The notes under the pieces: generated by a model | The model's input: only the letters and a program-made list of their open reading frames with translations | Databases searched by the model: none | Told to the model about the DNA's origin: nothing | Origin: Streptomyces sp. SCUT-3 | Lineage (GTDB): Bacteria; Actinomycetota; Actinomycetes; Streptomycetales; Streptomycetaceae | DNA: 64,000 bases | Assembly: GCF_014083985.1 (NCBI RefSeq) | Contig: NZ_CP046907.1 | Location: 5,156,501-5,220,500, forward strand | Reading direction: 5' to 3' | Part shown: piece after piece, positions 36,769 through 45,126 of the stretch | Numbering within the stretch: position 1 is the stretch's first letter | How the letters are laid out: each line of letters opens with the position of its first letter | Made by a program: the position numbers and the translations under genes

Positions 36769-38022
36769 GTGAGAAGTGCCGGATACCTGGAACTGCTGCG
36801 CACCCGGCACGCCGCCCGGCTGCTGGCCGGCACCCTCGTGGGCCGGCTGCCGCACGGCATGGCCGCGCTGGCGATCGCGCTGGCCGCCCGCGCCGACGGC
36901 GCCGGCTACACCCTGGCCGGCGCCCTGACCGCCCTGTTCGGCCTCGCCGTCGCCGTCGGCCAGCCGCTGCTGGGCCGGTGGGTGGACCGCCGCGGCCAGC
37001 CGCGCGTCATGCTGCCCGCGGCGGTGCTGTCCGCCGCCGGGTTCGCGGTGTACGCGGCCGTCGGCACCGACCCGCTCCCGGTGGCGGTGGCCGCCGTGCT
37101 GCTGGCCGGAGTGGCGGCCCCGCCCCTGGAGGCGGGGCTGAGGGCCCTGTGGCCCGACGTCCTGCGCCGCCCGGACCGGGTGCACGCCGCCTACGCGCTC
37201 GACGCCTCCGCCCAGGAGGTCATGTTCGCCGTCGGCCCGCTGCTGGTCACCGCCGCGACCGCCCTGGTGTCGCCGGCCGGCGCGGTCCTGGCCACCGGCC
37301 TGTTCGGCCTCCTCGGCACCCTCGCGGTGGTCACCTCGCCCCCCTCGCGGGCCTGGCGCGCCGAGGCGCGCGAGACGCACTGGCTGGGCCCGCTGCGCTC
37401 GCCCGGCCTGCTGGCCCTGCTGGGATCGCTGTTCTTCGTCGGCACGGCGCTCGGCTCGATCTCGGTGGCGGTCATCGCCTACGACGACGCCCGCGGCAGC
37501 CGCGGGGACTCCGGCTACCTGCTCTCGGCCCTGGCGGTCGGCGCGCTGGCCGGCGGCCTCGCCTACGGGGCCCGGGAGTGGCCCGGTGTCCCCGAGCGGC
37601 GGCTGCGGCTGCTGGTGGCCGCCCTGGCCGTCTGCTACCTGCCGCTGGCCCTGGCCCCGGGCCTGCTCGCCATGGCCGCCCTGACGGCCCTGGCCGGCCT
37701 CTTCCTGGCCCCGGTCCTGGCCTGCGCCTTCGTCGTGGTCGACCGGCACGCCCCGCCCGGCACGGTCACCGAGGCGTTCTCCTGGCTGGTCACCGCCTTC
37801 GGGGTGGGTGCGGCGCTGGGCTCGGGAGCGGCCGGCCCGGCCGCCGAGTACGGCGGCGTGGAGGCGTCCTTCTCGGTCGCCGGGGCCGGCGGCGCCGCGG
37901 CGCTCGTGGTCCTGCTGGCGACCTCCCGCGCACTGGCCCCGCCGCGGGCCGTCGTCGCAGGTCCGACAGGAGGTCAGGAACTCACCCGGAAGGGGGATCC
38001 GGTGACGGAAGCCGGAAAATGA
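36769..38022 (+). CDS. MFS transporter
   Basis: 417 residues, about 12 hydrophobic helices with the MFS motif A between helices 2 and 3 (GQPLLGRWVDRRGQPRVML). Probable drug or metabolite efflux pump; substrate not readable. GTG 36769 with GGAGG at ten bases. Its start lies 40 bases after the LacI-type palindrome and its stop 58 bases before pafA, which however has its own promoter. Confidence 0.88.
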   Translation: MRSAGYLELLRTRHAARLLAGTLVGRLPHGMAALAIALAARADGAGYTLAGALTALFGLAVAVGQPLLGRWVDRRGQPRVMLPAAVLSAAGFAVYAAVGTDPLPVAVAAVLLAGVAAPPLEAGLRALWPDVLRRPDRVHAAYALDASAQEVMFAVGPLLVTAATALVSPAGAVLATGLFGLLGTLAVVTSPPSRAWRAEARETHWLGPLRSPGLLALLGSLFFVGTALGSISVAVIAYDDARGSRGDSGYLLSALAVGALAGGLAYGAREWPGVPERRLRLLVAALAVCYLPLALAPGLLAMAALTALAGLFLAPVLACAFVVVDRHAPPGTVTEAFSWLVTAFGVGAALGSGAAGPAAEYGGVEASFSVAGAGGAAALVVLLATSRALAPPRAVVAGPTGGQELTRKGDPVTEAGK

Positions 38023-38068
38023 TCGGAACGGGCCCTGTCGACTCGGTTTCGACAGCACGTATCAGGCG

Positions 38069-38074
38069 TAATGT
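38069..38074 (+). promoter_or_regulatory. -10 of an apparently leaderless pafA transcript
   Basis: TAATGT, six bases before ATG 38081, no Shine-Dalgarno. Predicts a transcript beginning at or by the ATG. Confidence 0.5.
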
Positions 38075-38080
38075 TCAGTC

Positions 38081-39442
38081 ATGGATCGCCGCATTTTCGG
38101 GCTGGAGAACGAGTACGGCGTCACGTGCACGTTCCGGGGGCAGCGGCGCCTGTCCCCGGACGAAGTGGCGCGGTACCTCTTCCGCCGTGTCGTGTCCTGG
38201 GGCCGCAGCAGCAACGTCTTCCTGCGCAACGGCGCCCGCCTCTACCTCGACGTGGGGTCGCACCCGGAGTACGCCACTCCGGAGTGCGACAGCGTGACCG
38301 AACTGGTCACCCACGACAAGGCCGGCGAGCGCATCCTCGAAGGCCTTCTCGTCGACGCCGAACGCCGCCTCCACGAGGAGGGCATCGCCGGTGACGTCTA
38401 CCTGTTCAAGAACAACACCGACTCGGCCGGAAACTCCTACGGCTGCCACGAGAACTACCTGGTCGCCCGGCACGGGGAGTTCTCCCGGCTGGCGGACATC
38501 CTCATCCCGTTCCTGGTCACCCGCCAGCTGATCTGCGGCGCCGGCAAGGTGCTGCAGACCCCGCGCGGCGCGGTCTACTGCGTGAGCCAGCGGGCCGAGC
38601 ACATCTGGGAGGGCGTCAGCTCCGCGACGACCCGCTCGCGTCCGATCATCAACACCCGCGACGAACCGCACGCCGATGCCGAGCGCTACCGCCGCCTGCA
38701 CGTCATCGTCGGCGACTCCAACATGTCGGAGACCACCAACCTGCTCAAGGTCGGCGCCACCGACCTGGTGCTGCGCATGATCGAGGCGGGCACGGTCATG
38801 CGCGACCTCACCCTGGAGAACCCGATCCGGGCCATCCGCGAGGTCAGCCACGACATCACCGGCCGCCGCAAGGTGCGCCTGGCCAGCGGGCGCGAGGCGT
38901 CCGCCCTCGACATACAGGAGGAGTACTACTCCAAAGCGGTCGACTTCGCCGAGCGGCGGGACATCCGCACCGGGGTCGTCGACCAGGTCCTCGAGCTGTG
39001 GGGCCGGACCCTGGAGGCCGTGCGCACCGGGGAGCTCGACCGGGTCGGGACCGAGATCGACTGGGTGATGAAGTACCGGCTCATCGAGCAGTACCGCTCC
39101 CGGGACAACCTCACCATGTCGCACCCCCGGGTCGCCCAGATAGACCTCGCCTACCACGACATCCACCGCAGGCGCGGCCTGTACTACCTGCTGGAGAGGA
39201 AGGGCCGGGCCAAGCGGGTCTGCAACGACCTGAAGATCTTCGAGGCGAAGTCGGTGCCCCCGCAGACCACCCGCGCCCGCCTGCGCGGCGACTTCATCCG
39301 CCGCGCCCAGGAACAGCGGCGGGACTTCACGGTCGACTGGGTGCACCTGAAGCTGAACGACCAGGCGCAGCGCACCGTGCTGTGCAAGGACCCGTTCCGG
39401 TCGGTGGACGACCGGGTGGAGAAGCTCATCGCGGGCATGTGA
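38081..39442 (+). CDS. pafA: Pup-protein ligase
   Basis: Uses ATP to phosphorylate the Pup C-terminal Glu and joins it to substrate lysines. 453 residues, a glutamine-synthetase-like fold: GLENEYG (Glu9), catalytic Asp57 in [55 protein letters not shown], and a C-terminal domain binding Pup (to 453). Paralogue of dop, lacking the Dop loop. Separated from prcA by the LacI/MFS pair. Confidence 0.97.
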   Translation: MDRRIFGLENEYGVTCTFRGQRRLSPDEVARYLFRRVVSWGRSSNVFLRNGARLYLDVGSHPEYATPECDSVTELVTHDKAGERILEGLLVDAERRLHEEGIAGDVYLFKNNTDSAGNSYGCHENYLVARHGEFSRLADILIPFLVTRQLICGAGKVLQTPRGAVYCVSQRAEHIWEGVSSATTRSRPIINTRDEPHADAERYRRLHVIVGDSNMSETTNLLKVGATDLVLRMIEAGTVMRDLTLENPIRAIREVSHDITGRRKVRLASGREASALDIQEEYYSKAVDFAERRDIRTGVVDQVLELWGRTLEAVRTGELDRVGTEIDWVMKYRLIEQYRSRDNLTMSHPRVAQIDLAYHDIHRRRGLYYLLERKGRAKRVCNDLKIFEAKSVPPQTTRARLRGDFIRRAQEQRRDFTVDWVHLKLNDQAQRTVLCKDPFRSVDDRVEKLIAGM

Positions 39443-39567
39443 CCCGCGGAGTGCGCGGGCGGCGACCGCGGCCGCTTTTCGCAAGGGCGTGCGACGACCC
39501 TTCCGGAAAGCGGCCGCGCGGTGGCTAGAGTGGGCCGGGTCGCTGTGACCACACTTCGAGACTTGGG

Positions 39568-40464
39568 ATGTCCGTGCGCCGAATCGCTGCTCTGCTGACC
39601 GTCCCCCTGCTGCTCGTCCCCGTCGCCGCGTGCAGCGACGACTCCGGGGGGAAGCAGGGCGCCGTGCCCGCCGTCACCGGCGACGCCGGCAAGAAACCGA
39701 AGATCGCCGCGGGTGAGGGCGAGGCGCCGAAGGACCTGAAGGTGAAGGTCCTGGAGAAGGGCGACGGGAAGAAGGTCGCGAAGGGCGAGATCCTGCGCGC
39801 CGACTACCTGGGCCAGACCTGGGACGGCAACGTCTTCGACAACAGCTACGACCGGGGGGCTCCCGCCTCCTTCCCGATCGGGGTGGGGAGCGTCGTCAAG
39901 GGCTGGGACGAGGGCCTGGTCGGGCAGAACGTCGGAAGCCGCGTCGAACTGGTCATCCCGCCGGCCAAGGGCTACGGCTCCCGGGAGCAGTCGGGCATCC
40001 CGGCCGACTCCACCCTGGTCTTCGTCGTGGACATCAAGGACAGCATCTCCACGAAGCTGGACGGGAAGGTCGTGGAGCCCGAGGACGGGGACCTGCCGAA
40101 GGTCTCCACCGAGGACAACGGCAAGCCCGCCTCCGTCGAGATCCCCAAGGGCGCGAAGGAGCCGAAGGAGATCGTCTCCGAGACGGTGATCGAGGGCGAC
40201 GGCAAGCCCGTGGGCGCCAAGAGCAGCGTGCTGGTCAACTACGCCGCGGTGCTGTGGAAGGACGGCAGCCAGGTCGGCAGCACCGAGCAGAGCGGCCCGC
40301 AGGAGTACCCGGTCGAGCAGCTGAAGCCGTGGGGCGGGGAGCTGGTGGGCAAGAAGGCCGGCAGCCGGGTCCTCGTCGTCGTCCCCAAGGACAAGCTGAG
40401 CAAGGAGCAGCAGCAGGTCGGCTCGACGGTCGTCTTCGTCGTCGACGTCCTCGCCGTTTTCTGA
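39568..40464 (+). CDS. FKBP-type peptidyl-prolyl isomerase lipoprotein, two domains
   Basis: 298 residues. Signal peptide with lipobox VAAC (Cys22), so a membrane-anchored extracytoplasmic folding catalyst. First FKBP domain about 55-160 (GEILRADYLGQTWDGNVFDN, VVKGWDEGLVGQNVGSRVEL, GYGS); second about 195-298 (VLVNYAAVLWKDGSQVGST) is more divergent and lacks several active-site aromatics. ATG 39568. Followed closely by the small FKBP gene. Confidence 0.9.
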   Translation: MSVRRIAALLTVPLLLVPVAACSDDSGGKQGAVPAVTGDAGKKPKIAAGEGEAPKDLKVKVLEKGDGKKVAKGEILRADYLGQTWDGNVFDNSYDRGAPASFPIGVGSVVKGWDEGLVGQNVGSRVELVIPPAKGYGSREQSGIPADSTLVFVVDIKDSISTKLDGKVVEPEDGDLPKVSTEDNGKPASVEIPKGAKEPKEIVSETVIEGDGKPVGAKSSVLVNYAAVLWKDGSQVGSTEQSGPQEYPVEQLKPWGGELVGKKAGSRVLVVVPKDKLSKEQQQVGSTVVFVVDVLAVF

Positions 40465-40518
40465 GCCGGCTTCTGCGAGACTGTCCCGGTTGCACGCGAA
40501 GCACTGAGGAGCAATTCC

Positions 40519-40890
40519 GTGAAGATCGAGAAGCCCGAGATCGACTTCCCGGGCGGAGAGCCGCCGGCGGACCTGGAGATCAAGGACATCTGGGAGGGCG
40601 AAGGCCCGGTCGCCGAGGCCGGGCACAACGTCGCCGTCCACTACGTCGGCGTGGCCTTCAGCACCGGCGAGGAGTTCGACGCGAGCTGGAACCGCGGCGC
40701 ACCGCTGCGCTTCAAGCTCGGCGCCGGCCAGGTCATCGCCGGCTGGGACCGGGGCGTGCAGGGCATGAAGGTCGGCGGCCGCCGCCAGCTGACCATCCCG
40801 GCGCACCTGGCCTACGGCGACCGCGGCGCCGGCAACGTCATCCAGCCCGGCGAGACGCTGATCTTCGTCGTGGACCTGATCTCCGTCTGA
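40519..40890 (+). CDS. FKBP-type peptidyl-prolyl cis-trans isomerase
   Basis: 123 residues, single cytoplasmic FKBP domain without signal peptide. Complete pocket: VHYVGVAFSTGEEFDASWNR, the Trp of VIAGWDRGVQGMKVGGRR, IPAHLAYGDRGAG and LIFVVDLI. GTG 40519 with GAGGAG upstream. 54 bases after the lipoprotein FKBP; a 21-base-pair terminator ends the unit. Confidence 0.94.
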   Translation: MKIEKPEIDFPGGEPPADLEIKDIWEGEGPVAEAGHNVAVHYVGVAFSTGEEFDASWNRGAPLRFKLGAGQVIAGWDRGVQGMKVGGRRQLTIPAHLAYGDRGAGNVIQPGETLIFVVDLISV

Positions 40891-40905
40891 GCCCGCCCGG
40901 CCCGC

Positions 40906-40958
40906 GAAGGGCCCCTGCCCCGGGAGTCCGTCTCCCGGGGCAGGGGCCCTTCGGCTTT
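40906..40958 (+). terminator. Terminator after the FKBP genes
   Basis: Twenty-one-base perfect stem (GAAGGGCCCCTGCCCCGGGA plus G, 40906-40926, pairing with 40932-40952), loop TCCGT, then GGCTTT. Strongest hairpin in the window; isolates pafBC. Confidence 0.88.
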
Positions 40959-40970
40959 CACCTCACCGTC

Positions 40971-40984
40971 CGTTACCGGTAACG
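40971..40984. promoter_or_regulatory. Perfect 14-bp palindrome upstream of pafB
   Basis: CGTTACCGGTAACG, 33 bases before the pafB ATG and right after the FKBP terminator. A symmetric site at this place suggests an operator for pafBC. Confidence 0.5.
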
Positions 40985-41016
40985 TCGGCCCCGACAGCTC
41001 CACAGAAGGGTGCACG

Positions 41017-41970
41017 ATGGCCATTGCCAAGGCCGAGAGGCTGATGAACCTGGCGCTGTGCCTGATGAACACCCGGCGCCCCCTGAGCAAGCGCGAGCTG
41101 CGCACCTCCGTCGAGGCCTACCACGAGGTCACCGGGGAGGACGCCTTCAACCGCATGTTCGAGCGGGACAAGGACGACCTGCGCGAGCTCGGACTGATCA
41201 TCGAGACGGTCGAGAGCGCCGACGGCGAGACCGGCTACGTGGCCCGCCGCGACCGCAACCGCCTGCCCGAGGTCTCGCTCGACGCCGAGGAGGCCGCCGC
41301 CCTGGCGCTGGCCGCCCGCGTCTGGCAGCAGGCCAGGCTCGCCGGGGCCGCCAGCGGCGCCCTGCAGAAGCTCCGGGCGGCCGGCGTGCCGTTCGACGAG
41401 GGCGACCGGGCCGGCCACAGCGCGCTGGAACCGCGCATCCCCGCCCACGAACCGGCCTTCGAGGACCTGATGCTGGCGGCCCGCAACCGCCGCCCCGTCG
41501 TCTTCGACTACCGCAAGGCCAACGCCGCCCGCGCCGAGCAGCGCCAGGTGGAGCCGTGGGCCCTGGAGTGCTGGCACGGCCACTGGTACCTCGCCGGCTG
41601 GGACCGCGCCCGCGGCGCGGCCCGGGTCTTCCGGCTCTCCCGCATCACCGGGAAGGTCCGCAGCCGGGCGGGGTCCTTCACCGCGCCCGTCCCCGACCAC
41701 GTCGACGTCCGCGCCACCGTGGCGGGCTGGGCCGGGGAGAGCGCCACCACCACCGCCCGCATCAGGCTGCGCCGCGACGCCGGCTACCCGCTGCGGGCCC
41801 GCGCCCTCGCCGCGACCCGCGCGGACGGCGAGTGGGACGAGCTGGAGATCCCGTACGGCCACGGCCTGGACGCCTGGCTGGCCGAGTTCGGCCCCGACGT
41901 CGTCGTCCTGGCCCCGGACGAGCTGCGGGCCGACGTGCTGGAACGGCTGCGCGCCGTGGCCAAGGGCTGA
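41017..41970 (+). CDS. pafB: WYL-domain regulator PafB
   Basis: Half of the PafBC heterodimeric activator of the RecA-independent DNA-damage response of actinobacteria. 317 residues: winged helix (1-75, MAIAKAERLMNLALCLMNTR), central helices, and a WYL domain at about 150-215 (HWYLAGWDRARGAARVFRL) followed by the WCX C-terminal extension. In mycobacteria it responds to single-stranded DNA through the WYL domain. 18 bases before pafC. Confidence 0.95.
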   Translation: MAIAKAERLMNLALCLMNTRRPLSKRELRTSVEAYHEVTGEDAFNRMFERDKDDLRELGLIIETVESADGETGYVARRDRNRLPEVSLDAEEAAALALAARVWQQARLAGAASGALQKLRAAGVPFDEGDRAGHSALEPRIPAHEPAFEDLMLAARNRRPVVFDYRKANAARAEQRQVEPWALECWHGHWYLAGWDRARGAARVFRLSRITGKVRSRAGSFTAPVPDHVDVRATVAGWAGESATTTARIRLRRDAGYPLRARALAATRADGEWDELEIPYGHGLDAWLAEFGPDVVVLAPDELRADVLERLRAVAKG

Positions 41971-41988
41971 GAGAGGACCGATCCGGAC

Positions 41989-42942
41989 ATGGCCAACGCC
42001 ATCGACCAGACCCGCCGCATGCTGTCCCTGGTCACCTACCTGCGCGAGCGCCCCGGCGCCCGGGTGAGCGAGGTGGCCCGGGCCTTCGGCATCACCGAGG
42101 CCGAGCTCATCGGCGACCTCAACGTCCTGCCCATGTGCGGCACCAGCTTCCGCGGCGGGGACCTCCTCGACATCGACACCGACGGCGAGCGGATCTGGTG
42201 GCACAACGTCGACGACGTCGCCCAGCCGCTGCGCCTGGCGGCCGACGAGGCCACCGCCCTGCTGGTGGCCGCCCGCGCGGTCAGCGCCCTGCCGGGGCTG
42301 CGGGAGGGCGACCGGGAGGCACTGCTGCGCGCCACCTCCAAGCTGGAGACCGCGGCCGGCGAGAGCGCCGACGCCAGCAGCCGGCTGTCGGTGACCTTCG
42401 AGTCCGAGGGCAGCGTCTTCGCCGACGTCGACCGGGCCGTCACCGAGCGCCGCAGGCTGTGGATCCGTTACTACTCCCCGGGCCGGGACGCCCTCACCGA
42501 GCGCGAGGTCGACCCGATCCGGCTGTTCACCGTGGGCCACACCTACTTCGAGGCGTGGTGCCGGCTCTCCGAGGACCGGCGCACCTTCCGGCTCGACCGG
42601 GTCGCCGCGATCAGGATCCTCGACGAGCCCTCCGACCCGCCGCCCGTCGAGCTGCGCGACCTGTCCGAGAGCCTGGTCCAGCCCGCCGCCGACGACCCCG
42701 AGGTGGTCGTCGAGGTCGGCCCCGGCGGCCGCTGGGTCGCCGAGTACTACCCGCACGACCGGGCGGAGGAACTGCCCGACGGCGGCCTGCGGATCACCCT
42801 GCGCACCCCCGAGCCGGGCACCCTCAAGCGGCTCGCCCTGCGCCTGGGCAGCGACGGCCGGATAGTCGCCCCGCAGTCCCTGGCCGCAGCCGCCCGCGAC
42901 GCGGCCCGGGCCGCGCTGGCCCAGTACGGCGACCGGGTCTGA
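41989..42942 (+). CDS. pafC: WYL-domain regulator PafC
   Basis: 317 residues, partner of PafB with the same layout: winged helix (RRMLSLVTYLRERPGARVSE), WYL domain at about 155-210 (LWIRYYSPGRDALTEREVDP, YFEAWCRLSEDRRTFRLDR) and WCX tail. ATG 41989 with GAGAGGA upstream. The operon probably continues into the small zinc-ribbon gene 11 bases downstream. Confidence 0.95.
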   Translation: MANAIDQTRRMLSLVTYLRERPGARVSEVARAFGITEAELIGDLNVLPMCGTSFRGGDLLDIDTDGERIWWHNVDDVAQPLRLAADEATALLVAARAVSALPGLREGDREALLRATSKLETAAGESADASSRLSVTFESEGSVFADVDRAVTERRRLWIRYYSPGRDALTEREVDPIRLFTVGHTYFEAWCRLSEDRRTFRLDRVAAIRILDEPSDPPPVELRDLSESLVQPAADDPEVVVEVGPGGRWVAEYYPHDRAEELPDGGLRITLRTPEPGTLKRLALRLGSDGRIVAPQSLAAAARDAARAALAQYGDRV

Positions 42943-42953
42943 GGAGGACGACG

Positions 42954-43196
42954 GTGACCGCGCCCATACCCGACGTGCTGTTCCGGGCCGCCTGCCCGGA
43001 CTGCCGCAGCCGCTTCGAGCTGGCCTCGGAGGCGCTCAGGCTGGCCATAGGGGCCTCCCGCCGCACCACGTTCTACTCCTTCACCTGCCCCGACTGCGGC
43101 GCCTCGGTGCGCAAGCCGGCGGGGGAGAGGATCGTCGAACTGCTCACCACCGGTGGCGTGCGGACCATGCGGCTGGCCCGCCCCGCCACGGACTGA
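42954..43196 (+). CDS. Small zinc-ribbon-like protein
   Basis: 80 residues from GTG 42954, with GAGGAGGAC seven bases upstream and only 11 bases after pafC. Two CPDC knuckles (ACPDCRSRF and TCPDCGASV) about 28 residues apart make a likely zinc ribbon. Function unknown; its place directly behind pafBC suggests a nucleic-acid or regulatory role connected with that operon. Confidence 0.75.
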   Translation: MTAPIPDVLFRAACPDCRSRFELASEALRLAIGASRRTTFYSFTCPDCGASVRKPAGERIVELLTTGGVRTMRLARPATD

Positions 43197-43302
43197 CCCG
43201 CGACGGGAACCGCCGGCCCGGGACCTGCCGGTCCGGGGCGCGGCGGTCCGGGGCGCGGCGGTCCGGGGCGGGGCCGCGCCGCGGAGGCACTACGCTCGCA
43301 CC

Positions 43303-43503
43303 ATGCCCTGGCTGTTCCTCTTCGTGGCCCTGTCCACCGCGGCGATCCTCCTCCTCGGAACGCTGGCCGTACGCGTCTTCCTCGAGGCCCGGCGCCTCGG
43401 CCTGCAGGTCGACGAGAGCGCCCGGCGCTTCGCGGCCGCCGCCGAGGCACTGGAGAGGGCCGCCGTGCCGGTGGCCGAACACGCCGGACGCGCGGGACGC
43501 TGA
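43303..43503 (+). CDS. Small single-pass membrane protein
   Basis: 66 residues. An N-terminal transmembrane helix (WLFLFVALSTAAILLLGTLA) followed by an amphipathic, Ala/Arg/Glu-rich helix, probably cytoplasmic coiled coil. ATG 43303 has no Shine-Dalgarno; TACGCT ends six bases before it (43291-43296), so the transcript may be leaderless. Conserved type of small gene before tatA in streptomycetes; function unknown. Confidence 0.7.
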   Translation: MPWLFLFVALSTAAILLLGTLAVRVFLEARRLGLQVDESARRFAAAAEALERAAVPVAEHAGRAGR

Positions 43504-43676
43504 CCGCCGTATCCGGTTCGGCGCCGCAGCCCCGGCCCCCCGGAGGGGAACGGTACTCTGGTGGGCGCGGCACAGCGCGGTCGCAACCAAGAAGGCGACC
43601 GGGGCTTGCCGTCCGTTCACCGGGGAGAGCTACGATCGCAGAGCACCCCGCCGTTCCGACGAGAAGGTAGCTGCTT

Positions 43677-43961
43677 ATGTTCGGTCAACTCGGCGCCCCC
43701 GAGATCATCCTCATCCTGATCGTCGTCCTGCTGCTGTTCGGTGCCAAGCGGCTCCCCGACATGGCGCGCGGGCTCGGCAAGTCGATGCGCATCCTCAAGA
43801 GCGAGGCCAAGGCGATGAAGAACGACGGCTCCGCGCCGTCGGAGTCCGCGCCGACCGCCCCGCAGGAGACCACCGCGCCGCGCACCATCAAGGCCGCCCC
43901 CGGCGACGTCACCAGCGCCCGCCCGGTCGACGAGCAGGCCAGGACCCCGCAGCAGAACTGA
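43677..43961 (+). CDS. tatA: Twin-arginine translocase subunit TatA
   Basis: 94 residues: short N-terminus, one transmembrane helix ([15 protein letters not shown]), the FGAKRLPD hinge, an amphipathic helix ([18 protein letters not shown]) and a disordered tail. Forms the pore-like assembly for folded-protein export. ATG 43677 with AGAAGGTAG upstream. tatC follows by 110 bases. Confidence 0.95.
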   Translation: MFGQLGAPEIILILIVVLLLFGAKRLPDMARGLGKSMRILKSEAKAMKNDGSAPSESAPTAPQETTAPRTIKAAPGDVTSARPVDEQARTPQQN

Positions 43962-44071
43962 CGCCTCCGTCATGAGCGGCGCTCGGGCCGCACCGTCCCC
44001 GAGCAGTACCGAAGAAGAAGACGCCATGCCCAGCCGGCGACGGCGGCTGCCGCACGAGATGAGGACGTGGG

Positions 44072-45043
44072 TTGCTCAAGTCCGCCAGAAAACCGCAGAC
44101 CAAGGACGCCGAGGGGCGTATGCCCCTGACCGAGCACCTGCGTGAGCTGCGGAGCCGGCTGTTCAAGTCGGTCGTCGGCATCGTCGTCGTGACCGTCGCC
44201 ACGGCCTTCTTCTACAACGAGATCATCGAGACGATGACCTCCCCGGTGCTGAAGTCCGTCGGCTGCGACACCTCCTTCCTGGAACTGGCGAAGGAAGCCG
44301 ACGGCCACTGCGCCAGGATCACGATGAACGGCCTGATCACCCCGTTCACCCTGGCCCTGAAGGTCTCGCTCGTCGGCGGCCTGGTCTTCTCCAGCCCGAT
44401 CTGGCTGTACCAGCTGTGGGGCTTCCTCGCCCCGGGCCTGCACAAGCACGAGAAGAAGTACGCCCTGTCCTTCGTGGCGGCGGGATTCCCGCTCTTCCTC
44501 GCCGGCGGGTACCTCTCCTACAACGTCCTCCCGCAGGCCGCGAAGGTCCTGATCGAGTTCACCCCGGTCGGCGTCAACAACTTCCTCCCGCTGGACGACC
44601 TGCTGGACCTCGTCCTGCGCATGGTGGTCGTCTTCGGGCTCTCCTTCGAGCTCCCCCTGCTGCTGGTCCTGCTGAACTTCGGCGGGGTCATCTCCGGCAG
44701 CCGGATGCTCGGCTGGTGGCGCGGCATGATCATGGGCATCACGCTCTTCTCCGCGATCGCCACCCCCAGCACCGACCCCGTCAGCATGCTCGGCCTGGCG
44801 GCTCCGATCTGGGTGCTGTACTTCGTCGCGGCGGGGATCAGCATCCTCAACGACCGCCGCCGCAGGCGCAACGACCCCGACGCCGGTCTCGACGACGACG
44901 AGGCCTCCGACCTGGACCTGACCCCCGGGGCCATCGGGGAGATGGAGCCCGTCTCCGCCTCGCCCGCCCTCCCGTCCGCCGACGACGGCCCCGACGGGGA
45001 CTCCCTCCCGGCCCGCCGCGACGGCTTCGACGACGCCACCTGA
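44072..45043 (+). CDS. tatC: Twin-arginine translocase subunit TatC
   Basis: 323 residues with six transmembrane helices; receptor for RR signal peptides. Conserved MPLTEHLRELRSRL before helix 1 and FGLSFELPLLLVLL in helix 4. The C-terminal ~70 residues are an acidic cytoplasmic tail. Start is TTG 44072 with GAGGA at about eight bases; the residues LKSARKPQ after it match Streptomyces TatC N-termini, so TTG is preferred to any downstream ATG. Confidence 0.94.
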   Translation: MLKSARKPQTKDAEGRMPLTEHLRELRSRLFKSVVGIVVVTVATAFFYNEIIETMTSPVLKSVGCDTSFLELAKEADGHCARITMNGLITPFTLALKVSLVGGLVFSSPIWLYQLWGFLAPGLHKHEKKYALSFVAAGFPLFLAGGYLSYNVLPQAAKVLIEFTPVGVNNFLPLDDLLDLVLRMVVVFGLSFELPLLLVLLNFGGVISGSRMLGWWRGMIMGITLFSAIATPSTDPVSMLGLAAPIWVLYFVAAGISILNDRRRRRNDPDAGLDDDEASDLDLTPGAIGEMEPVSASPALPSADDGPDGDSLPARRDGFDDAT

Positions 45044-45126
45044 AAGACCCGGCCCGGGCACCGCGGTCCGGGCCGGGAAAAAGATCACGCCGACTGTCAC
45101 AGGCGGCCGGTAGGCTCGTCAGTACG

